From the NCBI GenBank assembly GCA_963770635.1, contig CAVYQI010000006.1, forward strand, positions 62,001 through 126,000: a stretch of 64,000 nt of DNA. Reading direction: 5' to 3'. The first letter of the stretch is position 1, and every line of letters begins with the position of its first letter. This document shows, piece after piece, positions 52,156-62,873 of this stretch. The notes beneath the pieces were generated by a model. That model ran no database searches. It saw only the letters and a list, made by a program, of their open reading frames with translations, and was not told the origin of the DNA. The position numbers and the translations under genes were made by a program. The stretch is from DASZIT01 sp963770635 (GTDB lineage Bacteria > Actinomycetota > Acidimicrobiia > Acidimicrobiales > RAAP-2).

Positions 52156-53794
52156 TCAGCATCCGTGGTCGCGCTGGAGGAGGAGCACCCCGGACGGGGT
52201 GCCGCCCCCCGAGGTGACCACCGCGGTGGTGGCATCGGCGACCTGCCGCTCGCCGGCGTCGTGCCGGAGCTGCTGCACGGCCTCGTAGAGAAAGCCGAAG
52301 CCGTGGGTCCGTCCCTCCGAGAGCTGGCCCCCATGGGGATTGACCGGCAGCTCACCGTCCAGGGCGATCCGCCGGCCGTGGTCCAACCAGTCGTGGGCTT
52401 CCCCGAAGCCGCAGAATCCGAGGGCTTCGAGCCACGAGATGGCGTTGAAGGTGAACCCGTCGTAGAGCAGGGCCAGGTCGACGTCGGCGGGCCGGAGGCT
52501 GCTCCTCGACCACAGGTGGGCGGACTGGCCCAGCACCTGTGGCTCGTGGGTGATGGTCCCCTGGTCCCACGAGACCCGCTCGAGGATCTGGGTGCCGACC
52601 GCCTCGATGCGGATGGCCGGTCGCGGCAGGTCGGCGGCCACCGACGCGTCCGACACGACGACGGCGATCGATCCGTCGCAGGGCACGTCGCAGTCGTAGA
52701 GCCCGAACGGGAGAGGTGATCGGCCGGGCCGACAGGTAGTCGTCCATGGTCATCGGGTCCCGGTAGATGGCCGCGGGGTTGCGGGCGGCGTTGGCCCGAC
52801 CGTTGAGGGCGATCAGACCGAGCATCTCCCGCGGGGCGCCGTAGCGGTGCAGGTACTGGTTGGCGTTCATGGCGATCCAGTTGGCCGCCGACATCGCACC
52901 GAACGGCGCCCGCCAGGCGGACCAGCCCGACGCCCGGGCTCCTCCCCCACCGGGCGCGCCCAGGCGAAGGGCGGCAAACGACGACTCCCAGACGGTCCGG
53001 AAGCACAGGACGTGGCGGCAGAGACCGGAGGCGACGGCCAGCATGGCGGCGACCACCGCGCCGCCGGGTCCGGGGAGGTCTCCTCCCCCGTTGATCCAGG
53101 TGGGATGCAGCCGGAGGGCCTCCTCCACCGCGGTGACCCCACCCTCGCTCATGCCCATCCCCGCCGCGCCCGGATAGGTCGACAGCCCGTCGATGTCGTC
53201 GAGCTCGCAGCCCGGCGTCGGCCACCGCCTGGAGGCAGGCGTCGACGGTCAGCGAGAGCGGATCGACCATCAATCGGCGACCGAGGGCCGACCGCCCGAC
53301 CCCGGACAGCACCGAGCGGTGCTCGAACCGGTCGTCGCCCAGGGGCGGACGCGGCCGTGGGCGCTCGGGCTCGGGGACCGGGTTGCCCGTCGTCGGGTCG
53401 CCCGGTCGGCTCGAAGAGCGGGAGCCACACGTCGTCGTGGTGCTCGAACCGGACGGTCACCTCCTGGCCGATGGCCACCTCGGCCGGATCACCTCCCACG
53501 ATCATGGTGGTCAGCCGGACCGCGGGGTCCTCGGCCAGCGCCACCACGGCGATGACATAGGGCGGCTCGAAGTCGGGATGCCACTGGTGCTGGTTCACCG
53601 TGTAGCCGATGATCGTGCCCCGGCCCGGAGACCACCGTCGGCTCCCAGGCCCGGCTCCGGCACACCGGGCAGATGGGCACGGGCGGATGGACGAGGGTGG
53701 CGCACTCCGTGCAGCGCTGGATGCGGAGACGACCGTCCGCCCCCGAGGTCCAGAACCACTCGGTGGCCGGCGTCAGCTCCGGCAGTGGCCTCAC
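52156..53794 (-). CDS. Zn-ribbon/OB-fold (DUF35) fused to a thiolase-like domain, frameshifted
   Basis: GTG 53794, about 545 residues. N-terminal DUF35: WFWTSGADGRLRIQRCTECA, HPPVPICPVCRSRAWEPTVV (C-x2-C...C-x2-C zinc ribbon) and FEHHDDVWLPLFEPTG. A Pro-rich linker without stop (PVPEPERPRPRPP) leads into the thiolase: RRLMVDPLSLTVDACLQAVA, GMSEGGVTAVEEALRLHPTW, INGGGDLPGPGGAVVAAMLA, then YDGFTFNAISWLEALGFCGF and LPVNPHGGQLSEGR. The last blocks match Ltp2-type aldolases, whose separate partner ChsH2 carries DUF35. So this may be a one-chain retro-aldolase or thiolase for steroid-like CoA esters. Shifts near 53625, 53395, 53190, 52725. Confidence 0.78.
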
Positions 53795-53798
53795 GGCG

Positions 53799-54856
53799 TC
53801 ATGGGGCGAGCCCGGCGTCCCGCAGCAGGGTGCCGATGATCTGGGGCAGGTCCACCGTGGTGCGGATGCCCGGAGCTGCTTCGCACACGACGGGCACCGC
53901 GTTGACGGCCCGGTTGGCGGTGTAGCCCGGGCGTGCCAGTCGCCCATGTCCTCGAGGGGGACGGCGAACCGCATCTCGACGTCGCAGCGGGGCGTCACCG
54001 ACCACCGTGAGCCGCCAGCCGGTCGGGCGGAGATCCCAGTCCGGCTCGAGGTCGGTCGTGCAGTACCAGGTGGCCACGAAGCTGAGGAGCGCCTCGGCCT
54101 CCGCGCCGGCCCACGACCCTCATCCGCTGGGCGGCCACGGTGCCGGCTTCGAGCCGGCCGGCGGCGATCTCCGTCGTCCGCCGGGCCACCGCCACCTCGC
54201 CGGTCGCCTCCACCGAGTCGAGCGGGAGCGAGAGCGCCTCGGCCAGCAGCCGGAGCGACGGGCCGAAGCTCTGCGCCCCGTGGGACCAGCGACCGGCGTC
54301 GAAGGCGGCCGGATCGGTCCCGAAGCCCATCAGGTCGAACAGGAGCTCGGGCGAGTTGCGCCGGGACAGGTCGGCGAACTCCTCGATGACCAGGTGGTCG
54401 AGCTGTCGCTGGATCGAGGTCAGCACCAGCGGGACGGCCTCGGTGATGAATCCGGGGCTGCTCCCGGTGCTGTGGATCGAGGTGCCGCCGGTCCGGCAGG
54501 CCGCCTCGACCCGCTCGCGAACCGCCGGCTCCATGCTGGCCGGGTGGTGGAACTCGCCCCGGGTGGTCACGACGTTGGCGCCGGACTCCAGCAGCCGGCA
54601 CACCTCGTCGACGTCGCACGCCCGGGGCATGTACAGCACGCAGTCGGCACCGAGCTCGAGGATCTCGTCGAGTCTCGGTGGTCGCCACGACCCCGGTGGG
54701 ATCGAGCCCGCACAGCTCGCCGGCGTCCCGGCCGGCCTTGTCCGGCGAGTACACGTAGAGCCCGGCCAGCGACAGGTCGGGGTGCTCGATCACCGCCCGC
54801 AGGGAGCGGGCACCGATGTTGCCGGTGGCCCACTGGACCACCCGATAGGCCGTCAC
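53799..54856 (-). CDS. DapB-like NAD(P)-binding dehydrogenase, frameshifted
   Basis: GTG 54856 overlaps the stop of the CitE-like gene (GTGA). VTAYRVVQWATGNIGARSLR with AVIEHPDLSLAGLYVYSPDK is the N-terminus of the dihydrodipicolinate reductase / 2,4-diaminopentanoate dehydrogenase-like family common in actinobacterial catabolic clusters. It continues CRLLESGANVVTTRGEFHHP, TSIHSTGSSPGFITEAVPLV and, after shifts near 54680, 54115 and 53980, to 53799. About 350 residues. The substrate in these clusters is unknown; a reductive step on a keto or enoyl group is possible. Confidence 0.78.
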
Positions 54857-55803
54857 CTCACGTCCGAATCGGTGCCGGCGGCGCCGCCGTCGGCCAGCGA
54901 CGCCTTGTACAGGACGTTCTCGGCCAGCCGCATGTGGGCGGCGTCGACCAGCTTCCCGTCGCGGCCGATGGCCCCCACCCCTTCGGCTTCGGCGCGGCGG
55001 TAGGTCTCCATGGACTCGCGGGCCTCTTCGATCTCCTCGGCCGTCGGGGCGAACACCTCGTTGGCGATGGCGATCTGGTCGGGGTGGATGGCCCACTTGC
55101 CGTCGAAGCCGAGCAGGCTGGCGTGCACCGCCGAGCGCCGGAACCCCTCCGGGTCCTGATAGGCCGGATGGGGCGCATCGATGGCGTCGATGCCCGCGCC
55201 CCGGGCCGCGGCCAGCACCTGGACCCGGGCGAAGTGCCAGAAGTCACCGGGGTACTCGCTGATCGGGTCGAAGTTGCCGTCGACCCGCGCCCGCAGCGAG
55301 GCCGACAGGTCGCCGGCCCCGAAGATGATGGCCTCGAGCCGGTCGCTGGCCCGGGCGATGGCGGCGGCATTGCCCAGCCCCTCGGCCTCCTCGATCAGCA
55401 CCTCGAGGCCGATGCGCTTGGTCAGGCCCAGCTTGGTCTCGAGCTGGGTGAGGAGGACGTCGACCCACCACACGTCGCGGGCCGACCGGGCCTTGGGCAC
55501 GATGAGCACGTCGAGCGACTCCCGGGCGCCGGTGACCACCTCGATGATGTCGCCGTGGCACCAGGGCGTCTCCAGGCCGTTCACCCGGACGGCCCGGACG
55601 GTGCGGCCCCAGTCGAGGTCGGTCAGCGCCGCCACCGCGGTGCCCCGGGCCGCCTCCTTGGCCACCGGGGCACAGGCGTCCTCGAGGTCCAGGAAGACCA
55701 GGTCGGCACCGGAGCCGGCCGCCTTCTCGCACATCCGCTCGCTGCTGGCCGGGGTGGCCAGCTCTGATCGTCGGGCCCGGGGTTCGTGCATGGTCGTCTC
55801 CAT
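54853..55803 (-). CDS. CitE-like CoA-ester lyase (HpcH/HpaI aldolase family)
   Basis: 316 residues, intact. RRSELATPASSERMCEKAAG, SGADLVFLDLEDACAPVAKE, RAVRVNGLETPWCHGDIIEV, IVPKARSARDVWW, GLEVLIEEAEGLGNAAAIAR and WAIHPDQIAIANEVFAPTAE are the malyl-CoA/citryl-CoA lyase pattern; E in LEDA and LEVLIE and the D pair bind Mg2+. It splits a beta-hydroxyacyl-CoA into acyl-CoA and a small oxo-acid. It lies between the CoA-transferase and the DapB-like gene. Confidence 0.9.
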   Translation of the reverse strand: METTMHEPRARRSELATPASSERMCEKAAGSGADLVFLDLEDACAPVAKEAARGTAVAALTDLDWGRTVRAVRVNGLETPWCHGDIIEVVTGARESLDVLIVPKARSARDVWWVDVLLTQLETKLGLTKRIGLEVLIEEAEGLGNAAAIARASDRLEAIIFGAGDLSASLRARVDGNFDPISEYPGDFWHFARVQVLAAARGAGIDAIDAPHPAYQDPEGFRRSAVHASLLGFDGKWAIHPDQIAIANEVFAPTAEEIEEARESMETYRRAEAEGVGAIGRDGKLVDAAHMRLAENVLYKASLADGGAAGTDSDVR

Positions 55804-55812
55804 CCTGGTGCG

Positions 55813-57019
55813 TCAGATGACTCCCGCCGCCTGCAGGGCGGCGAGTCGGTCGGGCTCGAGACCGAGCAGCTCGCCGAAGACGGCGTCGTTGTCGGCGCCC
55901 AGCGACCGGCCGAGGTGGTCGATCCGACCCGGGGACTCGCTCAGCAGCGCCACCGGCGCCTGGACGGTCATGGGGCCGAGGTCGGGGTCGTCGACCTGGA
56001 GGAAGGTTCCCCGGGCCCGCAGGTGCTCGTCGGCCAGCAACTGCTCGGCGTCGTAGACCGGCGCCGCCGCCACCTCGGCTTCGAGGAACACCTTCATGGC
56101 CTCGTCCAATGAGCGCTTCCCGACCCAGTCGGCCACCAGTGCATCGACCTCGAGCCCTCGCTCCTGACGGCCGACCGGGTCGACGTAGTCGGGGTTCTCG
56201 GCCAGATCGGCTCGGCCGATCGGCCCGGTACACCCGGATGGCGATGTTGGACGAGGCGCTGGAGATGGCCAACCACTTGTCGTCGGCGGTCCGGTAGGCG
56301 TTGCGGGGGGCACTGGCGTCGAGGCGGTTGCCCACCCGGGTGGGGATCGATCCCCAGCTGGTCGAAGGCCAGGGTCGACGACTCGATGAGGCGGGCCAGC
56401 GGCTCGATCAGGTTGACGTCGACCAGCTGGCCGCCGCCCCCGTGCACGTCCCGGTGGTAGAGGGCCATCATCACCGCGTAGGTGGCGGCCAGGGCGGCCA
56501 CCCCGTCGGCCAGCATGAAGGGCGGGAGCGTCGGCGGACCGTCGGGCTCGCCCGGTCACGTGGGCGAAGCCGCTCATGGCCTCGGCCAGCGTGCCGAAGC
56601 CGGGGCGGTCGCTCTTCGGCCCGCCCCGGCCGTACCCGCTGACGTGCAGCATCACCAGCTGCGGATGCCGGGCGTGGACCGACTCGTAGTCGAGGCCCCA
56701 GCGAGTCAGCGCGCTCGGCCGGTTGCCGACGACCAGCACGTCGCTCACCTCGAGCAGGTGGTGGAAGAGCTCCTGGCCCTCGACCTGCCGGAGGTCGAGG
56801 GTGACGCAGCGCTTGTTGCGGCTCACGCTCTTCCACACCAGCCCGATGCCGTCCTTGCGATCGCCCCAGGTGCGCAGGGGGTCGCCGGCCCCGGGTTGCT
56901 CCACCTTGATGACGTCGGCACCGAACTCGCCCAGCATGGTCGGCCACCATCGGACCGGCGACCAGCGTGGCCGCGTCGACCACCCGGAGCCCGTGCAGCG
57001 GCCCGACTAGCTCAGCCAT
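55813..57019 (-). CDS. Class III CoA-transferase (CaiB/BaiF), frameshifted
   Basis: ATG 57019 (MAELVGPLHGLRVVDAATLV AGPM). Then MLGEFGADVIKVEQPGAGDP, VSRNKRCVTLDLRQVEGQEL, PGFGTLAEAMSGFAHVTG, NRLDASAPRNAYRTADDKWL, and the final GVI at 55813. About 400 residues. At least four indels (near 56945, 56545, 56340, 56225), but all family blocks survive, including the catalytic-Asp loop zone. It moves CoA to a substrate acid. Its start overlaps the LLM gene end by 13 bases. Confidence 0.82.
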
Positions 57020-58363
57020 GGGCGACGCAGCTCCGGCCGAGCCAGCCCGAGGGTGTCGCGGAGGGTGGTGCCCGCGTAGCCGTCGCGGAAGACGCCGCGG
57101 CGCTGGAGCTCGGGCACCACCAGCCGCACGACGTCCTCGTAGGCGCCGGGTGTGTGGGTGGCCGCCACCACGAACCCGTCGCACGCCTCGGCTTCGATCC
57201 ACTGCTCCATCTGGTCGGCCACCTCGGCACCGGTGCCGACGAAGCGCGGGCCCTTGGAGCAGGGTGGCCCGGTGGCCGGCCAGATCGGCGAGGGTCACCG
57301 TGTCCCCGCCGATGTGCTTCTTCAGGTTCTGCACCAGGCCCCGGATGCCCGAGACCGATCCGATGAGCTCGTCGGTGATCGGGGCGTCGAGGGCCATACC
57401 CGAGAAGTCGTAGTTCATCAGCTCCGACAGCAGGGTCAGCGAGGCATGCGGGTCGACCAGGGAGTGGAGGAAGAGATCCTCGCGCTCCTCGGCGTGGGCG
57501 TGGGACTCGCCGACGACGGTGTAGACCATGGGCAGCATCTTGACCGACTGCGGATCCCGCCCGGCGGCGGCAATCGACTCCTTCTGGTCCTGGTAGTGCG
57601 AACGGGCGATCTCCATGTCGGGGTCGCCGGTGAAGATCAGCTCGGCCCACCGGGCGGCGAAGTCGCGGCCGCGGCCCGACGACCCGGCCTGGAGCAACAC
57701 CGGCCGGCCCTGGGGGGACCGCGGCACCGTCAGCGGTCCTCGGGCGCTGAACCACTTCCCCTGGTAGTCGAGCTCGATGGACCTTGTCCGGATCGGCGAA
57801 GATCCCGCCGGCCCGATCGAGGATCAGAGCGTCGTCTTCCCAGGTGTCCCAGAGTCCGGTGACCACCTCGAGGAACTCGTCGGCCCGGTCGTAGCGGGCA
57901 TCGTGGTCGAGATGCTCGTCGAACCCGTAGTTCTGCGCCTCGCTGTCGTTGACCGAGGTGACGATGTTCCACGCCGCCCGCCCCCGGACAGGTGGTCGAG
58001 GGTGGCGAAGGTGCGGGCCACGTGGAACGGCGCGTAGTAGGTGGTCGAGTAGGTGGCCCCGAGGCCGATCCGCTCGGTGGCCCCGGCCACGATCCCGAGC
58101 ACGATGCTCAGGTCCAGCTTCACCGGCCGGGCCCCGAGGCGGACGGCGTCGGCCACCGACCCGCCGTAGATCCCGGGCATGGCCAGACGGTCGTCGAAGA
58201 ACATCATGTCGAAGCAGCCCTCTTCGAGGGTCCGGCCCAGCTTGGCGTAGTAGCCGGCGTCCAGGAATCCGTGTTCGGTGGCCGGATGGCGCCACGATCC
58301 GGCGTACACGGTCGTGCTCCCCGCCTGCATGAACCCCACCAAGGACATCTGCCGCTTTGCCAT
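57007..58363 (-). CDS. NtaA/SnaA-type FMN-dependent monooxygenase (LLM class), frameshifted
   Basis: ATG 58363 follows AAGGAAGGG. About 452 residues, the NtaA size. Blocks: MSLVGFMQAGSTTVYAGSWR, CFDMMFFDDRLAMPGIYGGS, LGLGATYSTTYYAPFHVART, then GRAAWNIVTSVNDSEAQNYG, DADEFLEVV and RPVLLQAGSSGRGRDFAARW, AELIFTG. These are diagnostic for the NtaA/DszA/SnaA subgroup, which oxidises nitrilotriacetate, dibenzothiophene sulfone and others with FMNH2. Shifts near 57990, 57775, 57260. A flavin reductase was not found nearby. Confidence 0.85.
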
Positions 58364-58501
58364 GGCTACCACCCTTCCTTTTCATTCCTGGCCGCTGCAA
58401 GGTGGCGGCCCCACTCGTGGTAATCCCTCGTCCCCAATAGAGCGGCTGCCGAGCGCCGTGACACGGGAGATGCCTGACCCGGAACCCGCTCAGCCGGCAG
58501 C

Positions 58502-59802
58502 TCAGGAGGCGGCGGCCACCGCCTGTCGCGCCCGCTTGCGATAGCCCTCGAGCTTCTCGTCGGCGGTACGGACCCGGGTGCTCCGGGACATGATCGACAC
58601 GTCGTGGCCGGCGGCCCGCCGACGGAGGGCGCCGACGGTGGCCTCTTCCTTGGCGATGCGGGAGAAGGGGTCGAACGAGTACCACCGCATGGCGTTCTCG
58701 TGCGTCATCTTGCGCACGTCGTCGTCGGGGACGTCGTTCTTGGCGAACTCCGCCTCCAGCTCCTCGGGCGCCTCCGGCCACATCGAGTCGCTGTGCGGGT
58801 AGTCGGCCTCCCAGGCGATGTTGTCGATGCCGATGGCCGTCGCGCAGCTGGATGCCCACCGGGTCGCTGATGAAGCAGGTCAGGAAGTGCTGGCGGAAGA
58901 CGTCGCTCGGGAGGCGGCCGCCGAAGTCCTGCAACGTCCAGGCGTGGTGCATCTCGAAGGTCCGGTCGACCCGGGACAGGAAGTACGGGATCCAACCGGT
59001 CCCGCCTTCGGAGAGCGCCACCCGCAGGTCGGGGAAGTTCTTGAGCACCCGCGACCACAACAGGTCGGCCGCCGCCGACTGGATGTTCATCGGCTGCAGG
59101 GTGATCATCACGTCGGGCGGGGAGTCGACGGCCGGGATGGACAGCCGACCGGACGAGCCCAGGTGGATCGAGAGCACGGTGCCGGTGTCGCAGCACGCCC
59201 GCCACACCGGGTCCCAGTACTCGTCGTGGAAGCTCGGGTAACCGAGGGCGGCAGGATTCTCGGTGAAGCTGAGCGAGTGGCAGCCCTTGGCCGCCACCCG
59301 TCGGATCTCGTCGGCGGTCAGCTCGGCGTCCCAGATCACCGGGACGGCCATGGGAATGAAGCGCTCGGGGTACGCCCCGCACCACTCGTCGATGTGCCAG
59401 TCGTTGTAGGCCCGTACCAGGGCCAGCGACAGGTCGGTGTCGTCACTGGCGAAGACCCGGGCGGTGAAGGTGGGGAACGAGGGGAAGTTCATCGAGGCCA
59501 GCACCCCGCCGGCGTCCATGTCCTTCACCCGCTCGTGCGACGTCGTAGCAGCCGGGTCGGACCTCGTCGAGGCTCTGCGGCTCGAGCCCGTACTCCTCCT
59601 TGGGCCGGCCGGCCACCGCGTTGAGGGCGGCTGTCTCCATGACCACCTTGCCGAAGGTCCAGACGTCGGAGCCCTCGTCGTTGCGGATGAGCTTCGGCGC
59701 CCGATCCTGGTACTTGGCGTCGAGGTGGCCGACGAACAGATCAGGCGGCTCGATGACGTGGTCGTCGACGCTGATCAGGATGAGGTCATCAACCTCCGGC
59801 AT
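58502..59802 (-). CDS. Amidohydrolase family (metal-dependent TIM-barrel) protein, frameshifted
   Basis: ATG 59802 behind CAGGAGGATGCC. MPEVDDLILISVDDHVIEPP (D-D-H start), then after a shift near 59530 VLASMNFPSFPTFTARVFAS, AKGCHSLSFTENPAALGYPS, FHDEYWDPVWRACCDTGTVL, SIHLGSSGR, FPDLRVALSEGGTGWIPYFL and after another near 58845 the C-terminus TRVRTADEKLEGYRKRARQA. About 430 residues. It is a relative of the gene at 415-1611, in the ACMSD/ligW-like superfamily. Located just downstream of the Liv transporter, so it may start the breakdown of the imported compound. Confidence 0.82.
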
Positions 59803-59887
59803 GGCATCCTCCTGAGAATGCTGTTCTTGGAAATGTATAATCATCCTATCGCCACCCACCGGCGCGGGCCAGCGGCCCGGCCGGCGG

Positions 59888-62852
59888 TCACCGACCCGGC
59901 CTCGACCCCTCGGGGGAATCCGGGGAGCCCGTCAGGCCATTGCCCGTGGCGGCGTTGGGTCCGGTCTCCCCCGCCCCGACCGACGTCGGCTGATCCCCAC
60001 CCAGGTAGATGGCGGACAGCTGGTCCACGTCGAGCGATCCGGCCGGCCCGGCCCAGGTGATGGTGCCGAGCTCCATGAAGATGAGACGGTCGGCCACCGC
60101 CACCGCGTTCTCGGCGTTCTCCTCGACGAGCAACACTGCGGTCCCCCCGTCCCGCAGCTCGACGATGGCCCGGATCACCTCCTGGGCGGCCATCGGGGCG
60201 AGCCCCAGGGTCGGCTCGTCGGCCACGAAGACCTTGGGGGGCTTGGCCAGTGCCGGGGCGAGTCCGAGCATCTGCTGCTCACCACCGGAGAGGAGGCCGG
60301 CCATCTGCGGACGGCGCTCGTACAGCACCGGGAAGCGGGCATAGGCGCGTTGTCGGTCATCGTCGTCCGGAAGGGCGAGGGTGAGGTTCTCCTCGACCGT
60401 CAACCCGGGGAAGATGCCGCGGGCCTCGGGCACCAGGTGGAGGCCGGCCCGGGCCCGCCGGTAGGCCGGCAGATCGGTCAGATCGATGCCGGCGAGGTAG
60501 ACGACGCCACTGGTCGGTTTGAGCAGGCCGGCGATCACCGCACACAGCGAGGACTTGCCGGCGCCGTTGGCCCCGAGCAGGCCGACGATCTCCCCGGCGT
60601 TCAGCTCGAGGCCGACGCCGTGGAGCACCTCGGCGTCGTCGTAGCCGGCTACCACTCCCTCGACCGCGAGGGTCGCGTCCAGGGAGACCGGGAGGATGAT
60701 CGGGGGGGCATCGGGCTCCAACCCGGCGGTCCCCGCCGACGCGGCAGCACCGCCGGCGGCCGGGACACCCGCCTCGACCGGGGTGACGGCCTTCGCCTCC
60801 TTGGCCCGGGCCCGGGCCCGACGCTTGGCCAGCCTCTGGCTTCCGCTCAGAGCCAGGATGCCGTCCGGCTCCTGGGCCAGTGAGATGGCCCCCAGGCCGA
60901 AGAGGATGGGGAGGAAATAGGGCGAGGCGATCAGGGTGTGCAACGTCTGACCCGGGAGCCAGTTGGTGAGCTGATTGAGCAACGGGGTACCGCCGGCCAC
61001 CGCGAGTCCGGCGAGGAGGGCGCCACCCGGACGTCGGACCCCGAAGACCACCACGAAGGCGAGCCAGGTGAGCCCGACCAGAGGCGGCGCCGTCGAGTTG
61101 GAGGCAGAGAACGAGAACAGGCTGAGCATCACCCCACCGATCCCGGCGATCCCCGCCCCGATGGCGAAGACCAGGATCCGGTTGCGGTTGGCCCGGATGC
61201 CCGACGCCATCGCCGCGGTCGGCGAACTGCGCACCGCCAGGGTGGCCCGACCGGTCGCCGAGTGGGTGAACAGCCAGATGATGCCGGTGATCAACCCGAA
61301 GACGGCAATGAAGAGCAGAATCTGGTCGTTCAAGTTGGCGAAGTTGAGCTGCCAACCGAAGATGTCGACGGCCGGGCTCCGGATGGTCCAGCCCGGCTGA
61401 CCGTTCCCGATGGCCTGGGTGTCGAACGGCACCAGGCTGAAGAAGAGGCAGGCGGCCAGCGACCAGATGGCCAGATAGACGGCGCCGAGCCGGGTCGCCG
61501 GCCAGGCGATCAACGCCCCGATGGCGGCGGCCACGATGGCACCGATCACCACCGCCCAGAAGAAGTTGAGCTGGCCGTGCGAGGCGATGAGGGGGACGTT
61601 GACCCCCCAGTTGTGATTGAGCGCCCACCCGGCGGCGAAGCCGCCGCCGGTCACGAAGGTGGCCTGGGCCAGGCTGACCATCCCTCCCATCCCGGTCACC
61701 ACGATGAAGGACAGCAGGATGATGGAGATGGCCAGACCTTGGGCGATGGCCGTCTGGGCGGTGCTGCTGGCCTGCAGCCCGGACGGGAACCAGTGCATCG
61801 AGTAGCCGATGAGCACGAACACGAACGTCACCCATGGCCACCATCGACGAAGGAGGGACATCCCGGCCCGATGGTCGCTGGGAGGCCGGTCCTCGGCGAT
61901 CGAACCGGCCTGTCGGGACCGGTCACGCCCGACGATGAGTCCCAGCAGGATGACCAGGAGGTACGGCACCGAGCTGGACAGGCCGTGGAGGTTGGCGATG
62001 AACGCCGGATAGGCCGTCGAGTATCCGGCCACCAGGTTCTGGACCACGCCGAGCAACACCCCGCCGACCAACGCGATGGGGATCGAGCGCAGCCCGCCGA
62101 GGACCACCGCGGCCAGGGAGCCGAGGACCACCAAAGTGAAGATGGTGGGATCGAGGCTGAAGAGCGGGGAGATCAGGATCCCGCCGAGCCCGGCCAGCAT
62201 CGTGGTAACCACCCAGGCCACCGCCGAGGTCTTCGAGGCACTGACCCCCTTCAACCCGGCCAGATGCCGGCGGTCGACCACCGCCCGCATCTCCAGGCCG
62301 ATCCGGGTGTGGCGAAGGACGATCCACAGCACCAGGGCCGAGACGAGGGCGGCGACGAACACCGCGAACTGGTCGGAGGTGAGGGCCACGTCCTGCATGA
62401 TGTGGAACACCTTCGGCGGGGGTCGGCCCCAGCCCGGGGGTGAGCAGCCCCTGATCACTGGCCTTGTTGCCGACCAGCCCGGCGTGGAAGATGTTGTTGC
62501 CGATGGTGACGATCACCCACTGCATAAAGCTGGGAATGGCCACCAGCAGGCCGATGGTGCCGACCACCCGGGCGTAGACCGGGGCCTCGGCCAAGCGCCG
62601 AAGGAGCAGGCGGTCGAGGGCGAAGCCCATGAGGGGGGCGAAGACGAGGATCGAGAGGATGGCGGCCGGCACGATGGGCATCCCACCCGAATTGAGCTGG
62701 TAGTAGAAGTACGCCACCGCGAAGGCGATGGCGCCCTGGGCGAAGTTGAAGATGCCCGACGTGGTGTAGGTGAGGACCAGCCCGGAGGCGATGATCGAAT
62801 AGATGCCGCCGGTGACGATGCCGGAGAGGACCAGGCTCAGCAACTTGTTCAT
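59888..62852 (-). CDS. Single-chain LivH-LivM-LivF: two permease domains plus ATPase, one frameshift
   Basis: ATG 62852 behind GGGAGGCAACC; about 988 residues. LivH (1-310): LSGIVTGGIYSIIASGLVLT, YTTSGIFNFAQGAIAFAVAY, TRIGLEMRAVVDRRHLAGLK. LivM (about 330-640): SIILLSFIVVTGMGGMVSLA, TRLGAVYLAIWSLAACLFFS. A linker (about 640-725), then LivF: Walker A GANGAGKSS, VPEARGIFPGLTVEENLTLA, LSGGEQQMLGLA, Walker B VFVADEPTLGLAP. From 62458 to 59888 one frame covers the end of LivH, all LivM and LivF; the only break is a G5/C5 run at 62436-62440. LivG stays separate upstream. Confidence 0.88.
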
Positions 62853-62873
62853 GTTCTGGTTGCCTCCCCTCGC

